A stretch of 64,000 nucleotides of DNA from Chloroflexota bacterium (lineage in GTDB: Bacteria > Chloroflexota > Dehalococcoidia > JACPQD01). Location: contig JACPQD010000029.1 of the NCBI GenBank assembly GCA_016190665.1, positions 62,001 through 126,000 of the forward strand, read 5' to 3'. Position 1 is the stretch's first letter. The number at the start of each line of letters is the position of its first letter. The position numbers and the translations under genes are program-made. The notes below the pieces were generated by a model. It did not search any database and had not been told where the DNA came from. It saw only the letters and a program-made list of their open reading frames with translations. Positions 1 through 7,887 of the stretch are shown piece after piece.

Positions 1-1
1 G

Positions 2-811
2 ACCGGGCCGGAGTCGGGCCACGCCGGCTACGCCTCGATTTTCGGCGCCATGGCGGGGCTGAGCCATATGACCGGCTACATCGATGGTCCGCCCATGGAG
101 ATGAGGCTGCCCATGGACTTCATCAGCGCCGGCGCGGCGGCCTTCGCCATCCTGGCCGCCCTGAACTACCGTCAGCGCACCGGCGAGGGCCAGTTCCTGG
201 ACCTCTCGTCACGAGAGGTCATCGCCTGCTTGATTGGGGACGTTCTGCTCGATGCAGCGGTCAACGGCCATAACCCCTCGCGCGTGGGCAACCAAGACGA
301 GATTATGGCGCCGCACAACTGCTATCCCTGCAAGGGCGAGGACAGATGGGTGAGCATCGCGGTTGGCGACGACAGCGAGTGGACGGCCTTCTGCCGCGCC
401 ATCGGCAATCCGGCGTGGACGGCGCAGGCGCGCTTCTCCGACCAGCTCAGCCGCTGGAAGAACCAGGAGGCGCTGGACGAACTGGTGGGCCGGTGGACCA
501 GGAAATACGCTGCTCATGAGGTCATGGATATCCTGCAGCGCGCCGGGGTGGCGGCGGCGCCCTCTTTCAGCGCCGACATGGTCTACAATGACCCGCACCT
601 GAAGGCGCGCAAGTGCGTCGTTCAGGTGAAGCATCCCGAGATCGGCAAGCAGAAGGTGCTGGCGCCGCCCTACAAGATGTCGGCGACGCCGCCCAGGGTG
701 AAACGGCATGGGCCTTTGCTGGGGGAACATAACGAGTACATTCTCTGCGAGGTGCTCGGCATGGGCAAGAGGGAGCTGGCCCGGCTTATCGAAGAGGAAG
801 TGGTGGTCTAA
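2..811 (+). CDS. CaiB/BaiF-type CoA-transferase, 5' end outside window
   Basis: Class III (formyl-CoA transferase type) CoA-transferase, which would move CoA between an acyl-CoA and a free acid. The reading frame is open from base 2 (TGPESGHAGYASIFGAMAGL), so the ATG at 50 is internal and the gene begins before the window. Visible family marks are the GEGQFLDLSS segment, which carries the position of the catalytic Asp, the APHNCYPCKGEDRWVSIAV core, and the C-terminal GPLLGEHNEYIL signature. It is closely similar to the CoA-transferase at 6451, so the two are probably paralogues. The acyl substrate cannot be read from sequence. Confidence 0.9.
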   Translation, partial: TGPESGHAGYASIFGAMAGLSHMTGYIDGPPMEMRLPMDFISAGAAAFAILAALNYRQRTGEGQFLDLSSREVIACLIGDVLLDAAVNGHNPSRVGNQDEIMAPHNCYPCKGEDRWVSIAVGDDSEWTAFCRAIGNPAWTAQARFSDQLSRWKNQEALDELVGRWTRKYAAHEVMDILQRAGVAAAPSFSADMVYNDPHLKARKCVVQVKHPEIGKQKVLAPPYKMSATPPRVKRHGPLLGEHNEYILCEVLGMGKRELARLIEEEVVV

Positions 812-840
812 TCGCTGGTTATTCCGAAAGACTCGATCTG

Positions 841-925
841 TCCTCTCCCCGCCGCGGGAGAGGATTAAGGTGAGGGGGCTTTCCGGTTCCACCCTCACCC
901 TACCCTCTCCCGTCGAGGGAGAGGA
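841..925. repeat. CCTCTCCC inverted-repeat element
   Basis: Two CCTCTCCC...GGGAGAGG hairpins flank an AAGGTGAGGGGG / CCCTCACCCT inverted pair, filling most of the spacer between two CoA-transferase genes. A second copy lies at 33979-34040 before tsaB. It is a dispersed palindromic repeat; a transcript could fold it into hairpins, but there is no T tract. Confidence 0.75.
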
Positions 926-1000
926 ATATTCAAAGGACGGATGCTTTGTCCGGTATTCAGTGACGCTGATTCATGGAGCTAGGTACTGGGCGGGGATAGT

Positions 1001-2200
1001 ATGGCCGAGAGTGCGCTTTCTGGCTTGAAGGTCGTGGAATACGGCGGCTTCATGGCCTCCCAGTGCGGTAAGCTACTGGGGGACATGGGCGCCGAAGTCA
1101 TCAAGGTCGAAGAGCCTCAGGGCGATAGGCTCCGGGAGTATGGGCCTTTTCCCGGCGATATCCCGAACCAGGAGGCGAGCGGGCTCTTCCTTTTCCTGAA
1201 CACGAGCAAGCTCGGGGTGACGTTGGACCTGAGGCCGGAGACGGGCAAGGAGATACTGGGCAAGCTGTTGGCGGAGGCCGATGTCTTTGTCCACGATAAG
1301 TCTCCGGCGGCCGCGCGGCGGTTAGGGCTGGGCTATCGGAAGCTCTCCGCCATCAACAGACGCCTCATCGTCACCGCCATCACGCCCTTCGGGGCGACGG
1401 GGCCTTACAAGGACTACAAAGGCTACGACCTGAATATCCTGGCCGCGGGCGGCGGCATGAACAGCGGCGACCCCGATCGGGAGCCGCTGAAGCACGCGAA
1501 CCAGCAGGGCTTCATACAGGGCGGACTCCACGCCGCCAGCGCCACGCTGGCCGCCGTGCTGGCCCGCGAGCTGACGGGGCGGGGCCAGATCGTGGACATA
1601 TCGGCGGCGGCCGTCTGGTTCCTCTTCCAGGGGATCATGGATGTCCCCGCCTATTTCCAGGGGCGCGTGGCGCGGCGCTCCGGCTTCCGTCGCGCCAACA
1701 TGGTCTACCCCTTCCAGTTGTCTCAGGTCAAAGACGGCTACATGCTGATGATCGCCATCCGCGGCTATCAGTGGAAGCGCTTCCTGGAGATGGTGGGCGG
1801 CGGCCAGGTCCCGGACTGGTATGCCAGTGACCCCCGCTTCACCGACCGGTTCGAGATGGGCCGGAAATACGCCGACGAGCTGGACGAGCGGCTCGCGCCG
1901 TGGCTCATGAGCCATACTAAAGAGAAGATCTTCGCCCTCTGCCGCGAGGGCCACGTGCCCTTCGCGCCGGTCTACACCGTCGCCGAGGAGGTCGATCACC
2001 CGCATCTCAACCAGAGGGGTTTCTTTACTGAGGTCGAAGGGCTGCAGATGCCCGGTCGGCCCTTCCTTATGTCGGGGACCCCGTGGCGCATGCAGCGCCC
2101 GGCGCCAGCGTTGGGAGAGCATAATGAGCAGGTCTACTGCGAGCGTCTTGGCTACTCGAAAGCGGAACTGGCGGCGCTGCGGCAGGCGGGGACGATTTGA
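1001..2200 (+). CDS. CaiB/BaiF-type CoA-transferase
   Basis: Full-length (399 aa) class III CoA-transferase. The N-terminal Rossmann-like half starts LKVVEYGGFMASQCGKLLGD, followed by GAEVIKVEEPQGD, and the catalytic Asp lies in the GRGQIVDISAAAVW segment near residue 190. The C-terminus has the PALGEHNEQVYCERLG signature. It follows the partial CoA-transferase in the same direction, separated by the repeat at 841-925, and is only distantly related to it. Such pairs occur in carnitine, bile-acid and aromatic acyl-CoA pathways; the substrate here is unknown. Confidence 0.9.
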   Translation: MAESALSGLKVVEYGGFMASQCGKLLGDMGAEVIKVEEPQGDRLREYGPFPGDIPNQEASGLFLFLNTSKLGVTLDLRPETGKEILGKLLAEADVFVHDKSPAAARRLGLGYRKLSAINRRLIVTAITPFGATGPYKDYKGYDLNILAAGGGMNSGDPDREPLKHANQQGFIQGGLHAASATLAAVLARELTGRGQIVDISAAAVWFLFQGIMDVPAYFQGRVARRSGFRRANMVYPFQLSQVKDGYMLMIAIRGYQWKRFLEMVGGGQVPDWYASDPRFTDRFEMGRKYADELDERLAPWLMSHTKEKIFALCREGHVPFAPVYTVAEEVDHPHLNQRGFFTEVEGLQMPGRPFLMSGTPWRMQRPAPALGEHNEQVYCERLGYSKAELAALRQAGTI

Positions 2201-2403
2201 TGGACGTAGCGCGGAGCGGGAAGCGCGAAGCGTGAATCCCCTCCCTGCTTCGGTCTTCAAGACCTCGGAGGTCTTTCGGGCGCCGGCCCCCACGCCAAGG
2301 CCGATCCTGTCAGGGCACGTCTGACTCAGGACGCCATGTCCAACCGCGGCGCTAAACGCCGCAAGAATGGATTCGCCGCAATCCATGTGATCTACGGCGT
2401 CCC

Positions 2404-2462
2404 ATCATTCGTCACTCATCATTCATCACTCATCACTCATCATTCATCATTCATCATTCAAA
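2404..2462. repeat. Short tandem repeat CATTCATCACTCATC
   Basis: About 60 bp made of irregular CATTCATCACTCATCA units, just past the 3' end of the NACHT gene. The same motif recurs at about 41963-41990, where it supplies the AOR stop codon, and at about 37268-37284 at the start of the MoaD-like gene. It has no spacers, so it is not CRISPR. The rest of the 2201-2493 gap holds a purine-rich AGCGGGAAGCGCGAAGC repeat and no gene that I can see. Confidence 0.65.
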
Positions 2463-2493
2463 ACGCTCCCCCCACCCCCAGAGGCCAGAGTTT

Positions 2494-5400
2494 TCAGAGC
2501 CCAGAGGCAACGGGAAATGGGGACGCCGCCACACGAAACCCGACGAGGTCGTACCTGTCGTCAGGCTCGCCCCTGCGGCGGCAGGCGCAGCGCACGACGT
2601 CCTCGCCGTAGCCGAACGACCCGCCACGCAACACACGGGGTTCGGTATCTGGGGCCTCGAGGTCCTCCCGCCGGCGTCGGTCGTCCCCTTCCAGCGGGTA
2701 CGGGTACTCATCGTACAAACTCCGCGTCCACTCCCACACATTCCCGCTCATGTCGAGGCAGCCATAGGGGCTGGCGCCGCCAGGGAAGGCGCCCACCGGG
2801 CTGGTGCTCCTGATCCCCGTTTCCCAGTAGTTGGCCTTCAGGGGATCGGGCGCGTCGCCCCACGGAAAGACCCGCAGGTCGTTCTCCCCGCGGGCGGTCT
2901 TCTCCCATTCCGCCTCGCTGGGCAGGGTGATGCGCCAGTTGCCCTGCCGCAGCAGCCCGGCGAGCGGCTCCGGCGTCCCCTTCCAGTCCTTCAGCCTCTC
3001 CGTTAGCCAGTCGCAGTATGCTATGGCCTCATAGAACGTCACATTGGTCACCGGATGGTTGGCCAGGCCCTGCAGGCTGTCCGAGTCTTTCAAGGCGTAG
3101 GCCGATCTCTCCACGAAGGCCCGGAACTGGGCCACGGTCACCGGGTAGCGGGCGATGTAGTAGTCCGGCAAAGCCACCTTGTGCTGGGGCTGCTCGTCCT
3201 TGTCCGCATCCTCGCCCTTCTTGCTGCCCATCGTGAAGGCGCCCGCGGCCACTTTGACGAAACCTAGAAGCGGCTCGTCGGGCAGGTGCCACCGGTCCGC
3301 GCTGAAGCGCGGGTCGCCCAATTGGGCCAGGGTGTTGCCCGCCGCAGCGCGCTCCACGGGCGCCAGCGCGCCGGCCCGCAGCAGGTCCGCCAGCCGCAGA
3401 CGCACCTGAGCCAGAAGGTCCCCTCCCAGAGCGCTGTCCATCGCGCGGTTGGTCCCCATCTCCAGAAGGACGTCCCCCGCCAGCCAGGCCCGGCGCCAGC
3501 CCAACTCGCTGCCATCCGTAGCGCCGGGGCATAGCTCGCCGACCAGAGCCAACGCCTTGTCGACATCGCCGCTCAGGTAGACCAGCCGGCCTACCGCCAG
3601 GAGTATGACCTCGCGCCAGAAAGAACCCTGAGCAACAAGCGCGGTTGCTTCCTGGCTGAATCTTGGCCGCGCCGCCAGGTATCCTCCAGCAAGATACTCC
3701 TGAAACGTCCGGTGAGGGAAAGTGTACACCTCCGGCGCCCGCTCCACAAGGAGACCGGCCCGGAGCTTCATCACTTCAATGACCTTGCGCGCCCAGATAA
3801 GACTCTCTTGCGGGCCCAGCTTGGCGAGAGCCGGCTCCAGACGCGCCTGGGCGATGTCCGCCAGCGATCCACCGTCGGCCGCGCCTCCCTCCTGATGGGC
3901 ATCGAAGGCGAGCCGCCACAAGACGAGTTTGAGGTCCACGTCCGTTCGCTCCGCTTCCAACAGAAGCTGCCGCAAACGGGGCATCTCATCAGCGGCGCTC
4001 AGTTTCTTTTGCTCCCAGCGCCACAAGAGAATGTCCACCGTGTCCTCGTAGAGCAGCGCCCGCGCGTCCGGCAACTGTCCTTTGTGGGTATTGACCAGGG
4101 CCATGACCGTCAGCAGCAGGGGGTTGGAGGCCAGCTCCGCCAGGTCCTGCCGCGCCACTGCCTCCCGCAAGCGGCGGGCCATATTCGTCGCCGCCTCGTC
4201 GCCGAGCACGCCCAAGCGGCGCAGCTCCGTGTACCAGGCGCCGATGAAGGCGCCGACCTTTTCCCTGTCGAAGGGCGCAAGGGCGAAGGAGGGCACGTCC
4301 TTCAGTTGCCAGGCGGGGTCCTGGTAGGACAAGGTGCGACACGTGACTACCATCCGGCTCTGCGAATAGCGTGCGGCGAAGACCGCTACCGCGTCGCGCA
4401 CCAGAGTCCGCTGTTCCACGGTGGGGATCTCATCCAGGCCGTCCAGCAATACGATGGCCTGACCGCCCTCCAGTTTGTCGTGCAGCGGCCCGGCGGCCAG
4501 CTCCAGGTCCTGCTCTTTGAGCCGCGCCACGATGAAGTCCCACAGCAGGCTGGGCGCCGCCTTTGGTTTCCTGTCGCCCAGGCTGCGCGCGAAATCGCGC
4601 AGGATGACCGTGATAGGTATAAGGTCCGGCTCCGGCCAGCCGGGCAGGCGCTTGAGCCAGCCTGCCTTTCGCTCCAGGCCGTGCAGCGCCAGGCAGAGCC
4701 CCAGGTGTTCCAGAAAGGTGGACTTTCCGGAGCCAGGATCGCCCAGGATGACCAGGCGGCGGTTGGCTATCGCTGCGCCGAGGACCGGAAGCGGTCGCAT
4801 CTCCTCAGACCCGCGCCTGCCCTTCCCGTCGACAAGCTGGCGCGGAAGAACCCTCTCGAAGTCCAGAAGCTCGCCCTTTGCCCGCCTTCCCTTGGGGCGG
4901 CCACGCAGCTCAGTGGAAGCCACCGCTGTTGTCGTGTCCAGGTCGATGTAGACCTGGTTAAGATCCATGGGCTTCTGTTCGCCCTTGGGATCGCTGGCCC
5001 CCACGTCCACCCCCAGCAGGGGCAAGCAGCGGGAGCAGGCCGCGTAGTAGCTGAGATACCGCGTCAGGGCTTCCGTGGCGTCTGCGGGCGGCGTGCCGGT
5101 GTAGGACACGTACGCGTTGCCCTGCTGTACCGTTACTTGAGTGAGAGTACCGCTGCCCGTCACTTTCCCCGTCACGGTTTGGGTGTCGCCCTGTTTGATA
5201 CGCTCCAGGAAGTCGGCGATGCGGCCCAAGTCACCCCCGGTAAGCTGGTGGCGGCGGTAGCCCGTGATCAGCTCGTCGCCTGCCGCCTCGGACACAGCGC
5301 GGGACAAAGTCTGCGGGCTGCCGAATTCGGCGTACTTGACCCCGAGGGACTGCGCATACTTTGCCACCTCCGGCGGCGCGCCCTTCCCAAGGAAGACGAG

Positions 5401-5664
5401 CATCGGCTTTTTGGCTCCCTTCGCCGTGGTGACCTCGGCCCTGACGGGGTCCGTGACTTTGTCTTTGAGGAGGAGAACGAAGATATCGCAGGCGCGCACC
5501 TTGCTGAGGTAGGACTCGGTCAGGGGCAGCGACGAGGCCGAGCTGAACTCGAAGAGCCAGGCGCGTGTTAGCGGGATGGACTGGATGGCCTCTCGCACGG
5601 CCTCCCTTTCAGCCTCCATGCCTTTGATGACGGAGCTTACGAAGACCGAGAGCGGATTTTCCAT
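2494..5664 (-). CDS. DUF4062-NACHT NTPase-FGE/SUMF1 domain protein (NLR-like)
   Basis: A 1056-residue three-part protein. Residues 1-120 match the DUF4062 layout (LSVFVSSVIKGMEAEREA), a TIR-like Rossmann module. A linker follows, then a NACHT-type NTPase with Walker A GDPGSGKS at 308-315 and Walker B VLLDGLDE at 405-412, and a helical region. The last 250 residues are a formylglycine-generating-enzyme-like fold (AAGAFTMGSKKG, LPSEAEWEKTARG, DMSGNVWEWTRSL, RVLRGGSF, GFRVA). The paired catalytic Cys of true FGE is absent around RCACRRR, so the fold may bind rather than oxidise. A clear AAGGGAGGT lies upstream of the ATG at 5664. It sits opposite to and between CoA-transferase genes, suggesting insertion. 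A role as an NLR-like phage sensor or effector is inferred from known bacterial NACHT proteins. Confidence 0.9.
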   Translation of the reverse strand: MENPLSVFVSSVIKGMEAEREAVREAIQSIPLTRAWLFEFSSASSLPLTESYLSKVRACDIFVLLLKDKVTDPVRAEVTTAKGAKKPMLVFLGKGAPPEVAKYAQSLGVKYAEFGSPQTLSRAVSEAAGDELITGYRRHQLTGGDLGRIADFLERIKQGDTQTVTGKVTGSGTLTQVTVQQGNAYVSYTGTPPADATEALTRYLSYYAACSRCLPLLGVDVGASDPKGEQKPMDLNQVYIDLDTTTAVASTELRGRPKGRRAKGELLDFERVLPRQLVDGKGRRGSEEMRPLPVLGAAIANRRLVILGDPGSGKSTFLEHLGLCLALHGLERKAGWLKRLPGWPEPDLIPITVILRDFARSLGDRKPKAAPSLLWDFIVARLKEQDLELAAGPLHDKLEGGQAIVLLDGLDEIPTVEQRTLVRDAVAVFAARYSQSRMVVTCRTLSYQDPAWQLKDVPSFALAPFDREKVGAFIGAWYTELRRLGVLGDEAATNMARRLREAVARQDLAELASNPLLLTVMALVNTHKGQLPDARALLYEDTVDILLWRWEQKKLSAADEMPRLRQLLLEAERTDVDLKLVLWRLAFDAHQEGGAADGGSLADIAQARLEPALAKLGPQESLIWARKVIEVMKLRAGLLVERAPEVYTFPHRTFQEYLAGGYLAARPRFSQEATALVAQGSFWREVILLAVGRLVYLSGDVDKALALVGELCPGATDGSELGWRRAWLAGDVLLEMGTNRAMDSALGGDLLAQVRLRLADLLRAGALAPVERAAAGNTLAQLGDPRFSADRWHLPDEPLLGFVKVAAGAFTMGSKKGEDADKDEQPQHKVALPDYYIARYPVTVAQFRAFVERSAYALKDSDSLQGLANHPVTNVTFYEAIAYCDWLTERLKDWKGTPEPLAGLLRQGNWRITLPSEAEWEKTARGENDLRVFPWGDAPDPLKANYWETGIRSTSPVGAFPGGASPYGCLDMSGNVWEWTRSLYDEYPYPLEGDDRRRREDLEAPDTEPRVLRGGSFGYGEDVVRCACRRRGEPDDRYDLVGFRVAASPFPVASGL

Positions 5665-6450
5665 GCGGAGACCTCCCTTCCTTCCAACGTAGGAGCGGCG
5701 GCGATGCGCCTGCCCGCTTTCCCTACTATGAAAATGATTGGCAACGGCCCACGACGGCGGCAGGGGACAAGCCCGCTGCCCTACGCGTTAATCGGCGCCG
5801 TATCGCTGTCATGCCGAGCGGGTGGTTGAAACAGGCTCGCGGTCAATGGACTTCCTCCCGCGAGGGATCCGACGTCATTCTCATGCTCGGTGGCGCCGGG
5901 CCAACGGCATGGGGAACTGGTATGAAAATAGAGTTTGTTCTTGCATGTGAGGCGCCCCAACGTGCCTTCCTGAGCGGGTACACAACCCCCGCGGGAAATC
6001 ACCAAGAGCGCCGCTCCCGCGAAGGATCCCGCTGCAAGTCCGACGCTGGCACACACAGTGAGATCCTTCGCGGCCCCCGCCTCCAGTGCCACCCCGACCC
6101 GGGCCGCTCAGGAAGACAGCGCTAGGTAGGCTGTTCACGTCTATTTTCATGCGCCGTGGCGCCCCACGAGGCATGAAGAACTGCGCCAATATTACATCCC
6201 AACCGCCGTTTTCGTCAAGCATATCTCATGTACTGCCCGTCAAGCCCCCCTTGATTCTGCCCGGGGCAATCCATTATACTCTGCATGGATTTTCGGGCGA
6301 AGGAGCGCGGAGCGGGAAGTCCCGACGCATCGGGATGGCGACAGAGTCGGGACGCGAAGCATGAATCCCCTCCCCGCTTCACGCTTCTTGCTTCGTGCTT
6401 CCAGATCCCGCGTCCATCCGTGGTTCCGCCTTTGAGTTGGTGAAGGTCGG
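5665..6450. repeat. Gene-free spacer full of dispersed repeats
   Basis: No convincing gene in 786 bp. It holds, in order: a CAGGGGACAAGCCC element (5760-5785) that recurs at 57260; a hairpin-bearing unit at 5805-5890 with CTCCCGCGAGGGATCCGAC between two CATGCCGAGC/ATGCTCGG ends, which recurs at 41815 and 57110; a related CCGCGAAGGATCC / GGATCC-type pair to about 6080; and a purine-rich GCGCGGAGCGGGAAG unit with CCCGACGCATCGGGAT (6300-6365), followed by its pyrimidine-rich reverse complement (6370-6425). Confidence 0.7.
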
Positions 6451-7668
6451 GTGAAAGCAATGAGAGTGAAGAAGGTTCTGCCTCTACAGGGCTACCGGGT
6501 CATCGACTTCGGCTGGGTCCTGGTGGGGCCGCTGGTTGGGATGCTGCTGGCGGACATGGGCGCCGAGGTCATCAAGATCGAGACCCGGAAGACGGTGGAC
6601 TCCTCGCGCATGACGGCGCGCAACCGCTCGCGGGACCCGGAGGGCGACCCCTCCTTCCGCGGCCTGAACCGGGGCAAGCTGGGCATCACCGTGGACATGT
6701 CCGTCCCGAAGGGCGCGGAGCTGCTGAAGGAGCTGGCGAAGGTCAGCGACGTGGTCGTGGAGAACTTCTCGCCCGGCGTCCTGGCGAAGTATGGCCTGGG
6801 GTACGACGAGTTACGCCGGACAAACCCCCAGATAGTGATGGTCTCGCTCTCCGGGTCCGGCCAAAGCGGGCCGCTCCGGGATTTGGTCACCTACGGCCCG
6901 ACGGCTACCGCCCTGGCGGGCCATGACAGCCACGTAGGCTACTATGGGGAGCGGCCCCTCGGTCCCTGGGGCTACGCCGACCCCAACTCGGCCATCTACG
7001 CCACCTTCGCTGTGCTCTCCGCCCTGGTCAGCCGGCGCAAGACGGGGCTGGGCCAGTACATCGACACCTGCCAGTGGGATACCGGTGTGGTGAACATCGC
7101 GGAGTCGATTATCGACTACACCATGAACGGGCGCATCGCCGGAACGCAGGGCAACCGCCACCCGGCGATGGCGCCGCACAACGATTATCGCTGCAAGGGC
7201 GAGGACAAATGGGTGTCCATAGCTATCGCCACGGATGACGAGTGGCGCCGCTTCTGCAAGGCCATCGGCCGCGAGGCATGGCTGATGGACGAAAGGTTCG
7301 CTGACAGTTTCAGCCGCCTTCACAACATAGAGGCGCTGGACAAGCTCATCGGCGAGTGGACGATTAACTACACGCCGCAAGAGGCCACGGAGCTCTTGCA
7401 GCGCGCCGGGGTCGCCGCCATGAGCCACATGGAGGTGGGAGAGCAGTACCACGACCCCCATTTCCGGCCCCGGTTCGAGGAGATCGAGCACCCCTTCAGC
7501 GGCAAGGAGATCGTCGCTGGCGTGCTGTGGAAGTTGAGCGATACCCCCGGCGCCATCCGCCGTCCGGCGCCCCTCATTGGGCAACACAATGATTACATCT
7601 TCAAGGAGTTGTTGGGCAAATCAGAGAGCGAGATAGGGCGGCTGGTGGGGGAGAAGGTTATCTACTAA
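6451..7668 (+). CDS. CaiB/BaiF-type CoA-transferase
   Basis: A 405-residue class III CoA-transferase starting at GTG 6451, with an in-frame ATG at 6460 as alternative. Family marks are GYRVIDFGWVLVGPLVGMLL, GAEVIKIET, the catalytic-Asp segment GLGQYIDTCQWD, APHNDYRCKGEDKWVSIAI, and C-terminal APLIGQHNDYIFKELLG. It resembles the truncated gene at the window start more than its neighbour at 1001, and the NACHT gene now separates them. Downstream is a solute-binding lipoprotein, so uptake and CoA activation of one substrate may be linked; that is a guess from position only. Confidence 0.9.
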   Translation: MKAMRVKKVLPLQGYRVIDFGWVLVGPLVGMLLADMGAEVIKIETRKTVDSSRMTARNRSRDPEGDPSFRGLNRGKLGITVDMSVPKGAELLKELAKVSDVVVENFSPGVLAKYGLGYDELRRTNPQIVMVSLSGSGQSGPLRDLVTYGPTATALAGHDSHVGYYGERPLGPWGYADPNSAIYATFAVLSALVSRRKTGLGQYIDTCQWDTGVVNIAESIIDYTMNGRIAGTQGNRHPAMAPHNDYRCKGEDKWVSIAIATDDEWRRFCKAIGREAWLMDERFADSFSRLHNIEALDKLIGEWTINYTPQEATELLQRAGVAAMSHMEVGEQYHDPHFRPRFEEIEHPFSGKEIVAGVLWKLSDTPGAIRRPAPLIGQHNDYIFKELLGKSESEIGRLVGEKVIY

Positions 7669-7689
7669 GCGGGGGCCGGTGCTGCTTTC

Positions 7690-7710
7690 GGCGGAGAATG
7701 GGTCTCCGCC
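7690..7710 (+). terminator. Hairpin after CoA-transferase gene
   Basis: A perfect 8-bp stem GGCGGAGA/TCTCCGCC with a 5-nt loop lies 22 bp past the stop codon. Only a weak T-rich run follows, so termination efficiency is uncertain. Confidence 0.5.
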
Positions 7711-7804
7711 TTATGCTTTGCCATTCGCGTCTTAGCGTCTTTTGGCTTGACAACTTCGGTTGCTGATGGTAGCATGCCGTCACCTCCTCCACCGGAGCGA
7801 GGTC

Positions 7805-7845
7805 GGGAGGCAACATATTAGGAAGCAGAGCTCTTTTCGGTGAGC
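7805..7845 (+). pseudogene. Decayed duplicate of the lipoprotein gene start
   Basis: The stretch GGGAGGCAACATATTAGGAA and what follows to CTCTTTTCGGTG closely copies the ribosome binding site and first codons of the downstream gene (7878-7917), with the ATG changed to ATA. It looks like the 5' remnant of a second, deleted solute-binding-protein gene, or of a short tandem duplication. Confidence 0.6.
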
Positions 7846-7887
7846 GTCGGTGTCATGCGACCATTTCAGGCGATGAAGGGAGGCAAC

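Noticed and set aside
2404..2462. CRISPR-like array
   Set aside because: The repeat units are contiguous and irregular with no spacers of constant length and no cas genes nearby.
2494..5664. Diversity-generating retroelement target, because of the C-terminal FGE/C-type-lectin fold
   Set aside because: No reverse transcriptase gene or template repeat was found in the window.
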